From contig NZ_SDSD01000009.1 in NCBI RefSeq assembly GCF_004798965.1, positions 62,001 to 126,000 of the forward strand: 64,000 bases of DNA, read 5' to 3'. This DNA is from Onishia niordana (lineage in GTDB: Bacteria > Pseudomonadota > Gammaproteobacteria > Pseudomonadales > Halomonadaceae). A program made the translations under genes and the position numbers. Position 1 is the stretch's first letter; every line of letters starts with the position of its first letter. This document shows positions 1 to 9,576 of the stretch, piece by piece. Below the pieces are notes generated by a model. It saw only the letters and a list, made by a program, of their open reading frames with translations, did not search any database and was not told the origin of the DNA.

Positions 1-151
1 TGCTGGCTGAGCTGTCCAGCCCCTGGGTCCGTGCGAGCATCTGATCGATGGGGCCGCCAGGCGCGGCTTGAACGATGATGAAGTTGAGCAACAGGATTCC
101 CAGCAGCGTAGGAATCATCAGCAAAAGGCGGCGAAGGACGTAGGCAGGCAC
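1..151 (-). CDS. yejB: Peptide ABC transporter permease YejB (N-terminal part)
   Basis: Only the first 50 residues lie in the window; the gene runs off the left edge. They read as one transmembrane helix with [19 protein letters not shown], then [12 protein letters not shown], the usual start of YejB/DppB-type inner-membrane permeases of oligopeptide (microcin C) importers. The start is a GTG at 151 preceded by AAGGA; the upstream ATG at 170 is in another frame. It follows yejA on the same strand, so the two form the beginning of a yejABEF-type operon. Product assignment rests on the N-terminal pattern and the neighbour. Confidence 0.85.
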   Translation of the reverse strand, partial: MPAYVLRRLLLMIPTLLGILLLNFIIVQAAPGGPIDQMLARTQGLDSSAS

Positions 152-290
152 GAAGAGTCCTTTTTAGCATTCCAGCAGTAGTTTTAGTGAAAAGGCCCGG
201 GACCTTGATGCAGGGCATATCCGGTCATGTGATGTCGGGTTTCCATGGATCTCGCTTAGGGGGGGAGCAATAGATATTGCAAGCGTCCCA

Positions 291-322
291 CCTTCCCTGA
301 TCAGGTGCCGGATCAGGGAGGT
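291..322 (-). terminator. Stem-loop between yejA and yejB
   Basis: An inverted repeat (CCTTCCCTGATC, 8-nt loop, GATCAGGGAGGT) sits just after the yejA stop and before yejB. There is no clear T-run on the transcribed strand, so it is more likely an attenuating or mRNA-stabilising hairpin that raises the amount of binding protein over permease than a full terminator. Confidence 0.45.
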
Positions 323-334
323 GGGGCGCTATTA

Positions 335-2200
335 TCAGCGACTCCGCTGGCGCTTCCTGATGTCGGCTGCCCGTTCTGGGTCGACCCACCAGGCGGCCAG
401 ATCGAGATTGTACTCTGGAAATGGCTGCGGATAGTCGAACATGTCCCACACGGCGATACGTGTTTTGTCGAGATACCACTGAGGGACGACATAGAACCCA
501 TGGCGCAGCACGCGATCCAGGGCGTGGGCAGCGGTGTTGAGCTCGTCGCGGCTATCGGCGCGAATCAGCGTCTCGACCAGTGAATCGATCGCCGGATTTT
601 CCAGGCCAATCAAGTTGCGACTCTGAGGTTTGTGTGCGTAATCACTGGTCCAGTACTCGCGCTGCTCATTGCCTGGGTTGTTGGACTGCGGGAAGCTGCC
701 GACGATCATGTCGTAATCGAAGCTGCGCAGTCGATTTAAATACTGGTTTACATCAACGATGCGAATATCGCCTTGCACGCCGAGGCGGGCCAGATTGCGC
801 AGCAGTGGCTGGACGACACGCTCGAACTGAGTGTCGTAGAGCAGCACTTCTACGCTTAACGGCTTCCCGGTATCAACATGGGTCATCGTCCCATCGCGGA
901 CGACATAGCCAGCTTCGTTGAGCAGTTCCAACGCTTTGGCCAGGCGTGGTCGCAGCTTCTCAGGTTCTTCCAGTGGCAGAGGTGTTTCGAAGACGGCAGC
1001 GGGGAGCTGGTCGCGAAAGGGCTCAAGCAGGGCAAGCTCTTCTTCTGAAGGCAAGCCGTTGGCCGCCATGGGAGAGTTTTCGAAAAAGCTCTGGCTGCGC
1101 TCGTAGGCGCCATAGAAAAGATTGTCGTTGAGCCAGGAAAAATCGAAAGCTAGGTTGATGGCTTCGCGAACGCGGGGATCCTGGAAGGTATCGCGTCTCA
1201 GGTTCATCACATAGGCCTGCATCCCGGACGGCTGGCCATCCTGAATCGCCAGTTGCTTGACGAAGCCGTTCTCGGCGGCCGGGAAGTCATAGGCGATAGC
1301 CCACTGGCGGGCGCTGGACTCAATGCGCATGTCCAGATTACCGGCCTTGAAGGCCTCCAGTGCCACTGTCTGATCGCGATAGTAGTCATAAACCAGTTCG
1401 CCGATATTGTGGCGGCCCTGATTCACTGGCAGGTTCTTGCCCCAATAGTCTTCCACCCGCTCATAGACAATGCGTTGACCGGGCTGTACCTCGCTGATGC
1501 GATAAGGGCCTGAGCCGAGAAGTGGGTCCAGCGTGGTAGCGGTAAAGTCGCGATCGGCCCAGTAATGTTCGGGCAGGATCGGCAGTTGGCCGATGATCAG
1601 TGGCAGTTCTCGGGAATTATCCGGCGCGAAATCAAAGCGGACGGTGTCTTCATCCAGTGCACGGACGCCGCTGACATCTTCGTAATAAGCCGCATAGAAG
1701 GGTTGTCCCTGTTCAGTCAGGGTCTCGAAGCTGAACACCACATCACTGGCCTCGACCGGCTCTCCGTCATGAAAGCGTGCCTCGGGTCTCAGGTCGAACT
1801 CGATCCAGCGGCGCTTTGGATCAAGGCGAATGCCCTCAGCGAGGAGGCCGTAACTTGAAAAGGTCTCGTCCGGGTTGCCCTCGAGCAGGGTGTCATATAC
1901 CTGGTCTAGGCCGGCGGCAGCGGTGCCACGCACGATGAAAGGGTTGGTCGAGTCAAAGCTGCCACCAATGGCTGCCCGTAACAGGCTTCCGCCTTTGGGC
2001 GCGTCTGGATTGACGTAGGGGAAATGCTTGAAGTCTGCTGGCAGGGCAGGCGCCCCATAGAGTGCCAAACCATGAACCGTAGTCGCTGGGGTCGATGCTA
2101 TCGCCATAACCGGTAAGGCCAGGCTCGCCATAGCAACCCAGGAAATAATGAAGCAGCCCCGAGACGTTCGGGCATTAAGGGGGAAGGCAGCAGTGATCAT
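335..2200 (-). CDS. yejA: Periplasmic peptide-binding protein YejA
   Basis: A 621-residue extracellular solute-binding protein of family 5 (the DppA/OppA class). It starts with a signal peptide (hydrophobic stretch about residues 16-35). The mature N-terminus has GLALYGAPALPADFKHFPYV and NPDAPKGGSL, typical of the YejA branch, which binds microcin C-like peptides and other short peptides for the YejBEF importer. The C-terminal lobe contains DYDMIVGSFPQSNNPGNEQ, matching the family. The ATG at 2200 has an AGGA about 9 nt upstream. It is the first gene of a leftward operon continuing into yejB. Length is normal for the family. Confidence 0.9.
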   Translation of the reverse strand: MITAAFPLNARTSRGCFIISWVAMASLALPVMAIASTPATTVHGLALYGAPALPADFKHFPYVNPDAPKGGSLLRAAIGGSFDSTNPFIVRGTAAAGLDQVYDTLLEGNPDETFSSYGLLAEGIRLDPKRRWIEFDLRPEARFHDGEPVEASDVVFSFETLTEQGQPFYAAYYEDVSGVRALDEDTVRFDFAPDNSRELPLIIGQLPILPEHYWADRDFTATTLDPLLGSGPYRISEVQPGQRIVYERVEDYWGKNLPVNQGRHNIGELVYDYYRDQTVALEAFKAGNLDMRIESSARQWAIAYDFPAAENGFVKQLAIQDGQPSGMQAYVMNLRRDTFQDPRVREAINLAFDFSWLNDNLFYGAYERSQSFFENSPMAANGLPSEEELALLEPFRDQLPAAVFETPLPLEEPEKLRPRLAKALELLNEAGYVVRDGTMTHVDTGKPLSVEVLLYDTQFERVVQPLLRNLARLGVQGDIRIVDVNQYLNRLRSFDYDMIVGSFPQSNNPGNEQREYWTSDYAHKPQSRNLIGLENPAIDSLVETLIRADSRDELNTAAHALDRVLRHGFYVVPQWYLDKTRIAVWDMFDYPQPFPEYNLDLAAWWVDPERAADIRKRQRSR

Positions 2201-2335
2201 CGGCGACGTCCTTGAATCCTGTCAGGCGGCTCACATCTGGTGATGCGAGCCCAGTCGTTAAAGTGTCAGCCGGCGCGTGACTTGTAAACTCTGCTGCGCG
2301 CTATCCACCAAAACGGCCGCGCATCCTTCGGAATG

Positions 2336-3517
2336 TTAGTTCGAGGCCAGGATTGTCTGGTTGGGGATATACAGTGTCTGTCCGGCGCGGATCATGTCAC
2401 CACTAAGACCGTTGCGCTGGCGAAGAGATGCCAGGCTTACGTTATGCCGATCGGCAATGGCCGACAGGTTATCGCCACCGCTCACCACGTAACGAACGGT
2501 GCCAGTGGAGACGCTATTCAGGTTGGCTAACAGCGTGGCCTTGGCGTCGGCGGGCACAACGATTTCCGGCGTATTGGCTGGATTCAAGAAGCCATCAAGA
2601 CTCCCTGGGTTTAGGGCTTCAAGACGCTCCGCACTGACATTGGCCATATGGGACAGGCGAGCAAGACTTAGAGGAACCTCGATTTCGACCGCGGCAACGG
2701 CAGGGGTGTTGTCGATAGTGGGCAACGACACCTGATAGCGCTCTGGATCATTGATGATGGCCGAAATTGCTAGCAATTTGGGCACATAGTTCATGGTCTC
2801 GCCCGGCAAGTCGAGGTTCCAGTAGTCAGATGCTTGCCCTCGGCTCTCTGCGGCACGCTGGGCTCGGTTAACGGTACCAGCGCCTGCGTTGTAGGCGGCA
2901 AGCGACAGTTCCATGTCGCCCTCGTACCACTGGTCCGCCTGGCTCTCAAGGTAGTCGAGCGCCGCCTCGGTGGCTGCCACTACGTCCAGTCTACCGTCGT
3001 AGCCACGAGTGCGCGTCAGTCCCAGAGCGTCACCGGTGCGCGGCATGAATTGCCATAGCCCAGTGGCGCCGCGATGACTGCGGGCCTGGGTATCGAAGGC
3101 GCTCTCAACGAAGGGCAGCAGGGCGATTTCGCCGGGTAGTCCGCGATCTTCGACGCGGCTGATGATCCAGTGCATCCAGGGGCGTGAACGATGGATGATG
3201 TCGGCGATGCTTCGAGGGTGTTGCTGATAATGGTCAATCCATTCCTGTACACGAGGTTGATCGACCTGGTCCTGCCAGGCAAAGCGCTCGCGCAGCGTCT
3301 CCCAAAGATCCGGTTTCTTGAGTGCTAGCTCGTCCCAGAAATGGCGAGTGGGCTGGTGGTCGTACTGGAAGTTTTGGTGCTCTCCGCTTTCATGGTGATC
3401 GTCGCTAGTATCAAGCGTATTGGCTTTGGCCGCGAAGGCAGCAAGAGTCAGGCTACTAATGATGAGCGTACCGGTCATACAAATAATCCGGCGGCGCGCA
3501 GTGATGTAAGTTGACAT
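2336..3517 (-). CDS. mltD: Membrane-bound lytic murein transglycosylase D
   Basis: Cleaves peptidoglycan glycan strands non-hydrolytically, forming 1,6-anhydromuramyl ends; expected in the periplasm. After a signal-like segment (about residues 10-32), the SLT catalytic domain spans roughly 110-250, with catalytic Glu138 in LLPFVESAFD and the downstream GATGLWQFMPRTG and SLAAYNAGAGTV motifs. A single LysM domain (about 339-388) closes the protein; Escherichia coli MltD has two, so this 393-residue form is slightly short. I see no lipobox cysteine at the signal cleavage region, so it may be periplasmic rather than a lipoprotein. It lies next to gloB, a common arrangement in gammaproteobacteria. 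Confidence 0.9.
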   Translation of the reverse strand: MSTYITARRRIICMTGTLIISSLTLAAFAAKANTLDTSDDHHESGEHQNFQYDHQPTRHFWDELALKKPDLWETLRERFAWQDQVDQPRVQEWIDHYQQHPRSIADIIHRSRPWMHWIISRVEDRGLPGEIALLPFVESAFDTQARSHRGATGLWQFMPRTGDALGLTRTRGYDGRLDVVAATEAALDYLESQADQWYEGDMELSLAAYNAGAGTVNRAQRAAESRGQASDYWNLDLPGETMNYVPKLLAISAIINDPERYQVSLPTIDNTPAVAAVEIEVPLSLARLSHMANVSAERLEALNPGSLDGFLNPANTPEIVVPADAKATLLANLNSVSTGTVRYVVSGGDNLSAIADRHNVSLASLRQRNGLSGDMIRAGQTLYIPNQTILASN

Positions 3518-3618
3518 AAAACTAGGGTCCTCTCGGGCGCGATGCTAGTGCGTCCAGGGGCAGATGGTTCTTGGGGAATGAAAATTGTCGGGCCTGATGA
3601 GTAAAGGGCCAGAGTGAC

Positions 3619-4386
3619 TTAAAAGGCATCTTTCCAGGCACGAAGGGTGGTGAAGGTGGCAAGCGGCGTGTCTGCTTTGCCTTGGTGAGCGGCGGCCTGC
3701 TGAACGCTTGGCTGATCACTGCGCAGAAACGGGTTGATCTGCATCTCGCGTGCCATGTTGCTGGGAAGCGTTGGCCGCTCAAGCTCGCGTGCTCGTTTGC
3801 AATCTCGCTGAAAGGCATCGAGTAGCGTATTGGCTGGGTCGGCAGCCTTGGCAAACTCTAGATTGGCAAGCGTGTATTCATGCGCGGCGAAAACCAGAGT
3901 ATCGCCGGGCAGGGTGGTCAGCCGTGAGAGCGAGGCATGCATCTGTTCGGCTGTGCCCTCGAAGAGTCGGCCACAGCCTCCGCAGAATAGGGTGTCACCA
4001 CAAAACAGAAGAGGAGGCACGCCAGCAGCAAAGAAGGCGATATGATCCAGCGTGTGGCCAGGTACCGCCATGACTTCGAAACGCCGCCCCATTACAAGGC
4101 ACTCGTCACCATCTGCCAAGCGTTCATCAATGCCGTCTATCCTCGGGTTATCCGGGCCAATGACGCGGGGATGGTAGCGTTCGATAAGTTCAGGAAGGCC
4201 ACCGGTATGATCGGGGTGATGATGAGTGATGAGGATGGTGCCAAGGGTCAAGCCCTCACGCTCCAGGAACTCTATAACCGGCGAGGCATCGCCCGGATCG
4301 ACAACTGCCACCTTGGGGCTTGTGTCCTGGCGCAATAGCCAGATGTAGTTGTCCTTGAAGGCCGGGATCGGTGTCACGCTCAGCAT
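3619..4386 (-). CDS. gloB: Hydroxyacylglutathione hydrolase (glyoxalase II)
   Basis: Hydrolyses S-lactoylglutathione to lactate and glutathione, completing methylglyoxal detoxification in the cytoplasm. The 255-residue protein is a metallo-beta-lactamase fold enzyme with the binuclear metal motif THHHPDH at residues 54-60 (His55, His57, Asp59, His60), and further ligands in PGHTLDH and FCGDTLF. The C-terminal KTRRxR-type substrate region is represented by the helix with NPFLR. I chose the ATG at 4386, which gives the canonical MLSVTPIPAFKDNYIW start; an upstream ATG at 4419 would add 11 residues with no family support. It is divergent from the methyltransferase/rnhA pair. Confidence 0.93.
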   Translation of the reverse strand: MLSVTPIPAFKDNYIWLLRQDTSPKVAVVDPGDASPVIEFLEREGLTLGTILITHHHPDHTGGLPELIERYHPRVIGPDNPRIDGIDERLADGDECLVMGRRFEVMAVPGHTLDHIAFFAAGVPPLLFCGDTLFCGGCGRLFEGTAEQMHASLSRLTTLPGDTLVFAAHEYTLANLEFAKAADPANTLLDAFQRDCKRARELERPTLPSNMAREMQINPFLRSDQPSVQQAAAHQGKADTPLATFTTLRAWKDAF

Positions 4387-4814
4387 GGGGGGAGTATCCT
4401 CGATGTTAGGCGGCATCATGTCGGGCGATTCATGCTGCTATATTGCTGTCAGCGGTTGCGAATCAATAAGCAGGCGAGCATGGTGGCGGTAAATGGCGTA
4501 TCAGTATATGAATGGTCTCTGCGCTCACGCCTATTTGAAGCGCACTTCTTCCGCCCAGTATCATCTGTGTGCATCATCACCGGGGCCACCTCGATCATAT
4601 CTCGCCTTGGCGAGTTACCCATCATCCCTTGGGTGCCTCGATTCTTTCAGGCATGACAGAGATAGAGATGGCCGTATCTTAGGAGGGCGGTTCACCATCG
4701 TGCACAGTGATGTGAGCTATACCGACTAACTATCATGTCATCGCAGGCAATTCTGCATGATGCCTAGATGGCCGTTGTCAAAAATAGTCGTTACCTTGGA
4801 GGCTCCGGCATAGC
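4387..4814. other. Intergenic region between gloB and the methyltransferase
   Basis: A 428-bp divergent spacer. Short frames here show no family motifs or convincing ribosome sites. It presumably holds the two divergent promoters; I found no strong hairpin or repeat. Confidence 0.5.
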
Positions 4815-5588
4815 GTGTCAAATTCGCCTGATCCGATATACCTGGCAAGGATGGTGCGAGAAGCCCGTCGCTACTGGTCCACTGAGGATGGGCGTGCGCA
4901 CTGGACAGCGGAGCGCGCCTGCCTGGGGCCTGTCTGCGAGCGTTTATTCGGTGCCCACAGCCTTGAGCTGGGGATGACATCGCCCCTGACTGACATGTGC
5001 CCTATTAACCACTCCATCCAGTGGTCACCCACGCATGAGCTTGCCGAGCATCCCTCAACGCTGGTTTGCCTGCCCGAGCAGCTTCCCTTGCCTGACGAAT
5101 CCATGACGCTGGTGGTGATCCATCACCTGTTGGAGGTAGTCGCTCAGCCTCATCATGTCCTGCAGGAAGCCGCCAGAGTCACGGCGGATGAGGGGCGATT
5201 GCTTATCTTCGGCTGGAGTCCCCAGGGCGTCTCCGGCTGGAATCGTTTCTTGCCCAACAAACGTCGGCGCTTGCCTTGGAAGGGTCAATGGCGAACGCCT
5301 GGCCGGCTCAAGGACTGGCTGACATTTGTCGATTTTGAGATCGAACGGGTAGACTACTGCGGTTTTCACTGGCCGGGTGGCGCGCCCCGCAATACCGGCC
5401 TTGAGGCCCTGGGTCGGCGTTATAATCTGCCGCTCGGGGATACGTTCATGATACGTGCTCGGCGTCGTTCACATCTGGCGACCGTGCAGCGGCCGCGGCT
5501 GAGGATGAGTTCTTCGCTGGGAGCTGCCGGCATTGGCCGTGCAACCGGCTTGGCACGACAACCCGATAGGATGACCGAGGGTGACTGA
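4815..5588 (+). CDS. Class I SAM-dependent methyltransferase
   Basis: A 257-residue protein with the Methyltransf_11-type C-terminal half of the fold: [20 protein letters not shown] (post-motif II/III region) followed by [20 protein letters not shown]. The SAM-binding motif I is weak. Homologues are typically found between gloB and rnhA in gammaproteobacteria, as here; the substrate is unknown to me. The GTG start at 4815 has GGAGG about 12 nt upstream; an ATG at 4851 is an alternative. Its last 8 bp overlap the rnhA start, so the two are translationally coupled. Confidence 0.8.
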   Translation: MSNSPDPIYLARMVREARRYWSTEDGRAHWTAERACLGPVCERLFGAHSLELGMTSPLTDMCPINHSIQWSPTHELAEHPSTLVCLPEQLPLPDESMTLVVIHHLLEVVAQPHHVLQEAARVTADEGRLLIFGWSPQGVSGWNRFLPNKRRRLPWKGQWRTPGRLKDWLTFVDFEIERVDYCGFHWPGGAPRNTGLEALGRRYNLPLGDTFMIRARRRSHLATVQRPRLRMSSSLGAAGIGRATGLARQPDRMTEGD

Positions 5589-6042
5589 CACCGCATTAAC
5601 CAGCGTGACGATTTATACCGATGGGGCCTGTCGAGGAAATCCTGGCCCTGGAGGGTGGGGCGCCCTTATGAAGAGCGGTGATCACGAGAAGCGGCTCAAG
5701 GGGTTTGAAGCCAGAACCACCAATAATCGAATGGAGCTGATGGCAGCCATCATGGCCCTACGTGAGCTCAAGCGAGAGTGCCAAGTGGCAATATGGACCG
5801 ATTCTCAGTACTTGCGTAAGGGCATCACCGAGTGGATCCATGGCTGGCAGAAAAAGGGCTGGAAAACAGCGTCTCGCCAACCGGTCAAGAATGCTGAGCT
5901 TTGGCAGGAGCTACTCAAGGAAACGCATCGCCACTCCATCGAATGGCACTGGGTCAAGGGCCATAGTGGCCATCCAGGAAACGATGCCGCAGATGCCTTG
6001 GCAAACGAGGCCATTGACGAGCATCAAGCCTCGGCTGGCTAG
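5581..6042 (+). CDS. rnhA: Ribonuclease HI
   Basis: Degrades the RNA strand of RNA:DNA hybrids (R-loops, primers) in the cytoplasm. All four catalytic carboxylates are visible: Asp14 ([16 protein letters not shown]), Glu52 ([11 protein letters not shown]), Asp74 (IWTDSQY) and Asp138 (GNDAADALA), plus the conserved basic handle region GWQKKGWK and [10 protein letters not shown]. The 153-residue length is standard. The start is a GTG at 5581 inside the end of the preceding methyltransferase gene. It lies close to dnaQ, as in many gammaproteobacteria, where the two are adjacent and often divergent; here both run rightward. Confidence 0.97.
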   Translation: MTDTALTSVTIYTDGACRGNPGPGGWGALMKSGDHEKRLKGFEARTTNNRMELMAAIMALRELKRECQVAIWTDSQYLRKGITEWIHGWQKKGWKTASRQPVKNAELWQELLKETHRHSIEWHWVKGHSGHPGNDAADALANEAIDEHQASAG

Positions 6043-6245
6043 CAGCCGCCCCTTGGTTTGCCGCCCGTAAGCTGGCGCTAGTACCGCAACACCACCCTGA
6101 GGACGCATGGATATCGCTTACGATTCATGCGTGCAGCCATCGTGACGGACATCGTGACGGACTCAGTGCCGCTGACCTTGCTGACAACCGAGACGACATA
6201 GCGTCATTCCTAATCAGAAAGCCCGCTAAAACACAGAGAGATATC

Positions 6246-7016
6246 ATGCGTCAGATCATTCTTGATACCGAAACCACGGGCATCGACCCTCGTGATGGGC
6301 ATCGCCTGATCGAGATCGGGGGTGTGGAGATGATCAATCGACGCCTGACCGGTCGCACTTACCATCAGTTCATTAACCCGGAGCGGGTGATTGAGGAAGA
6401 GGCGATCGGCATTCACGGGATTACCAATGACCGTGTAGCCAACGAGCCCGTCTTTGCGGCGATTGCTGATGAATTCTGGGCCTTTATCGAAGGCGCCGAA
6501 CTGGTTATTCATAATGCGCCCTTCGATGTTGGCTTCATCGATAACGAGCTGTCGATGCTCAACGCCACGCGCAGCACGCCTCTGGGGCCCGTCGCAGACC
6601 ATTGCCGGATACTCGATACGCTGGTAATGGCGCGTAAGATGCACCCAGGGCAGAGAAATAGCCTTGATGCGCTATGCAAGCGCTATCAGATAGAGAATGG
6701 CCATCGAGTGCTGCACGGCGCGTTGTTGGATGCCGAGATCCTGGCCGATGTGTATCTGCACATGACCGGTGGGCAAACAGCACTGACGTTGGATGCCCAG
6801 TCTGGCAATGAACAAGACAGCGCTCAGCAGAGCAGTGATATCCGACGCCTGGATGAGACGCGCCCGCGTCTCACTGTCATTGCGCCAAACGATGCAGAGT
6901 TGGCGGCGCATCATGCCAAGTTGGCAGGAATACGCGAAGCGTCGGGCGAGTGTGCCTGGGATCATTTACCAGGCTGGCCCCAGGTGCCTGGTTCGCCTGA
7001 TGGCGAGGTGAGCTGA
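6246..7016 (+). CDS. dnaQ: DNA polymerase III subunit epsilon (3'-5' proofreading exonuclease)
   Basis: Proofreading subunit of the replicative polymerase, bound between the alpha and theta subunits. The DEDDh exonuclease residues are present: Asp7 and Glu9 in LDTETTG, Asp94 in HNAPFDVGF, and His156/Asp161 in HGALLDAEIL. The linker and C-terminal segment (about 185-256), which in this family contacts PolC/alpha, are present, so it is full length at 256 residues. The stop overlaps the nudC start by one base, giving a coupled dnaQ-nudC pair. A 203-bp spacer separates it from rnhA; I see nothing else in that spacer. Confidence 0.96.
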   Translation: MRQIILDTETTGIDPRDGHRLIEIGGVEMINRRLTGRTYHQFINPERVIEEEAIGIHGITNDRVANEPVFAAIADEFWAFIEGAELVIHNAPFDVGFIDNELSMLNATRSTPLGPVADHCRILDTLVMARKMHPGQRNSLDALCKRYQIENGHRVLHGALLDAEILADVYLHMTGGQTALTLDAQSGNEQDSAQQSSDIRRLDETRPRLTVIAPNDAELAAHHAKLAGIREASGECAWDHLPGWPQVPGSPDGEVS

Positions 7017-7801
7017 TGTTTCAGCGCATTCTTCCCAAGGGAGCGTCGTCAGGATGGATGCTTCGCCTGCACCGAGGGCGATTCGCTCCCGGGGAGGAGC
7101 GCGCTCCCCTGCACGGCCCTGGTCCCTGGCCTTCCGAAGCGCTTCCCCTTGGCTACTGGCATAACCAGCCAATAGCGCTGGTATTCGATGATGATGACCC
7201 TCAGGCCGCAGAAAATTGGCCAGATGGACGTGCCTGGCTGTCGAGCTTGCCTTACGATTATTTTCCGCTGATGTCGACTGCGCTGCAGGTCGCCAGTTGG
7301 TGGCAGAATCACCGCTTCTGTGGCCGCTGTGGCAGCCGGGCCCGCCATGTCGCCTGGGAGTTTGCGATGCACTGTGATGCCTGTGGTCATCGCAACTACC
7401 CACGTATCTCACCGTGTATTATCACCCTGGTCACTCACGGTGATGCCATGCTCCTGGGGCGGAGTCCGCGCTTCCCGGTGGGGCGTTATTCGACCCTCGC
7501 GGGCTTCATCGAGCCGGGTGAATCGGCAGAAGAAGCCGTCCGGCGCGAAGTGTTCGAAGAGGTCGGTGTCTCGGTCGGGCGAACCAGCTATTTCCGCAGT
7601 CAGGCCTGGCCATTTCCGCATTCGCTGATGCTCGGGTACTTCGCCGAGGCAGCTAGCCGAGATATTCGCGTCGATGACCGGGAAATCGCCGATGCGGCCT
7701 GGTTTCATCCCCACGAACTGCCCGAGCTACCCCCTGATTTTTCGATCTCCAGACAGTTGATCGATACCCATCTGAAGGCTGTCTCAGCGCGAGGCTACTA
7801 A
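7016..7801 (+). CDS. nudC: NADH pyrophosphatase / NAD-decapping hydrolase NudC
   Basis: Hydrolyses NAD(H) to NMN(H) and AMP and, in the characterised family, removes NAD caps from RNA. It has the family's zinc ribbon (Cys102, Cys105, Cys120, Cys123 in FCGRCG and CDACG), followed by the Nudix box at about 163-185 (GFIEPGESAEEAVRREV then FEEVGV) and the SQAWPFPHSLM (SQPWPFPxS) signature of NADH-type Nudix enzymes. The N-terminal domain is divergent, as usual. Its ATG overlaps the dnaQ stop by one base. Confidence 0.94.
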   Translation: MFQRILPKGASSGWMLRLHRGRFAPGEERAPLHGPGPWPSEALPLGYWHNQPIALVFDDDDPQAAENWPDGRAWLSSLPYDYFPLMSTALQVASWWQNHRFCGRCGSRARHVAWEFAMHCDACGHRNYPRISPCIITLVTHGDAMLLGRSPRFPVGRYSTLAGFIEPGESAEEAVRREVFEEVGVSVGRTSYFRSQAWPFPHSLMLGYFAEAASRDIRVDDREIADAAWFHPHELPELPPDFSISRQLIDTHLKAVSARGY

Positions 7802-7810
7802 GCAAGGCAA

Positions 7811-7845
7811 AAGGCGGGTCACATCAATGATGGGCCGCCTTCGCA
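7811..7845 (+). terminator. Weak hairpin after nudC
   Basis: AAGGCGG (7811-7817) pairs with CCGCCTT (7835-7841) around a 17-nt loop. It lies between convergent nudC and the SCP2-like gene, so it may serve both directions. No long T-run follows. Confidence 0.4.
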
Positions 7846-7881
7846 TGATGTCGTTGAGGGGCGTAAGGCGAGCCGATGAGG

Positions 7882-8193
7882 TTAGCGGCCTGGGAACAGG
7901 CTGTTCAATCGTGTTGCCAGCATGACATTCCCGGTCGCTTTGAGCTGGCCGCTCATGAAGGCACTCATCCCACTGATATCACCGTTCATAACGCCTTTCA
8001 GTGTGTCGCTGGACATTGACAGCGTCACCGAGGGATCGTCGTGCTCGCCTTCCTGAATATCCAGGCTACCCTCCTTGACCACCAGGTAGTAGCTGCCCTT
8101 GTCGCTGAAATTGAATTGGAATACATCGTCCATGCCTTGCGCCGCCTGAGAGTCGAAGCGTGTCTGGAGTTTTTCGAGTACGTTGTCGGTCAT
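7882..8193 (-). CDS. SCP2 sterol-binding domain protein
   Basis: A 103-residue single-domain protein of the sterol carrier protein 2 fold, a small hydrophobic-ligand pocket. It has the family pattern FNFSDKGSYYLVVKEG, then PSVTLSMSSDTLKGVMNGD and GQLKATGNVMLATRL near the C-terminus (compare SGKLKVxGDxxLAxKL). The ligand is unknown; family members are implicated in lipid or fatty-acyl handling. The ATG at 8193 is preceded by AAGGA at 6 nt, whereas the upstream ATG at 8256 gives an extension without family character. Monocistronic, convergent with nudC. Confidence 0.85.
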   Translation of the reverse strand: MTDNVLEKLQTRFDSQAAQGMDDVFQFNFSDKGSYYLVVKEGSLDIQEGEHDDPSVTLSMSSDTLKGVMNGDISGMSAFMSGQLKATGNVMLATRLNSLFPGR

Positions 8194-8401
8194 GATGAAT
8201 CCTTGGGGGCGATAGCAGCGATGAAAAAAGGCAGCGATGGAAAAAGGCGAGGGCATTGATAGCCTCTATCCTGACTGAGGCTATTTAAAACGAATGTTTT
8301 GATCAAGACTTTATATGATCCCCTGCCGAAAAGCTTTTCCGTTTGTCGGCAGGATGATGGAATCGGCAGGTTCGAGAGCGCGCACACCCAAGGAGACAGC
8401 A

Positions 8402-9436
8402 GTGAACGATTGGATATTGGACTATACGATGTTCTTGGCTCAGGCACTTACGGTATTGGCGGTGTTGGGTGTCATCATCGTTCTCATCACGAAAGGTCGT
8501 GGGCAGGGAGAAACACCCTCACAGCTTCGCATTGAGGAGCTCAATCTTCGCCAGCGCAAGCGAGTGCGTCGCCTAAAACTGGCGGCGACCGAGCCGTCAG
8601 GCCGTAAACGGTTGCTGAAGATTTTTCGCCGTGATGACAAGCAGGCACAAAAGCACGGTGGCGATAAGCCCGGGCGAAGTAGTGTCTGGGTGGTCGACTT
8701 CCATGGTGATCTCAAAGCCTCGGGGACGGCACACCTTGCGGAGGAGATTTCCGCGCTGTTGGACGTCGTGACCGAGGGCGATGAAGTGGTGGTGAGACTT
8801 GAATCTGCCGGTGGCCTGGTGCATGCCTATGGCCTTGCGGCTGCCCAGCTCGACCGGTTACGTGAAGCTGGCATCAGCACCCGGATTTGTGTCGACAAGG
8901 TGGCCGCTAGCGGTGGTTACATGATGGCCTGTTGTGCGGATCGCCTTCAGGTCGCGCCCTTCGCCGTGCTGGGCTCGATAGGGGTAGTGGCGCAGGTCCC
9001 CAATGTTCACCGCCTGCTCAAGCGCCATGATGTGGATGTCGAGGTCATGACTGCCGGGCGCTACAAGCGAACACTTACGGTGCTTGGTGAAAATACCGAA
9101 GAGGGGCGCGATAAGTTTCTTGCCGATATCGAACATACCCATGACCTCTTCAAACGCCATATCAGCGAGCGGCGTCCGTCGATGGATATCGAACAGTTGG
9201 CTACCGGTGAAATATGGTATGGGCAAGATGCCATCGAGAAAGGCTTGGCCGATGAGGTCATGACCAGCGATGCCTACCTTCTGAAGCGTATGCAGAGTGC
9301 TCGAGTGCTGACCGTACGCCTAGAGGCACAGAAAGGGCTTCCCGAACGGTTGGGGCTTTCCCTGTCAGCAGGCATCGAGCGGGGCATGACCCGCCTGCTG
9401 GAAGCCGTGGACGCCAGTCGGTGGCTCAAGCGCTAG
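8402..9436 (+). CDS. sohB: Inner-membrane peptidase SohB (S49 family)
   Basis: A 344-residue membrane-anchored serine protease of the SppA/SohB group. An N-terminal transmembrane helix (about 9-30) is followed by a highly basic juxtamembrane stretch (45-90) and the peptidase core. The catalytic dyad is visible: Ser170 in DKVAASGGYMMAC and Lys222 in TAGRYKRTLT. The GTG at 8402, with AGGAG at 8391-8395, gives the SohB start VNDWILDY; the longer frame from 8315 has no family support. It is followed by a strong terminator at 9527. Role by family: degradation of misfolded or signal-peptide-like periplasmic or membrane proteins. Confidence 0.92.
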   Translation: MNDWILDYTMFLAQALTVLAVLGVIIVLITKGRGQGETPSQLRIEELNLRQRKRVRRLKLAATEPSGRKRLLKIFRRDDKQAQKHGGDKPGRSSVWVVDFHGDLKASGTAHLAEEISALLDVVTEGDEVVVRLESAGGLVHAYGLAAAQLDRLREAGISTRICVDKVAASGGYMMACCADRLQVAPFAVLGSIGVVAQVPNVHRLLKRHDVDVEVMTAGRYKRTLTVLGENTEEGRDKFLADIEHTHDLFKRHISERRPSMDIEQLATGEIWYGQDAIEKGLADEVMTSDAYLLKRMQSARVLTVRLEAQKGLPERLGLSLSAGIERGMTRLLEAVDASRWLKR

Positions 9437-9523
9437 GCCTGTGACCCAGCTGCCCTTAATCGCCCACAAGCGCATAGGTGCTAAGCAAGGCTCATGATCA
9501 CAATACGCTGATGCTTTGCAAGC

Positions 9524-9555
9524 AAGCGCCTCGAGGCAACTCTCGAGGCGTTTGT
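9524..9555 (+). terminator. Intrinsic terminator between sohB and arsR-type gene
   Basis: A perfect 9-bp stem, CGCCTCGAG (9527-9535) and CTCGAGGCG (9542-9550), with a 6-nt loop, then TTTGTCGTT. It sits between convergent genes and can act in both directions (AAGC on the other side). Confidence 0.8.
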
Positions 9556-9576
9556 CGTTACGCGTGAGGCAGGGTG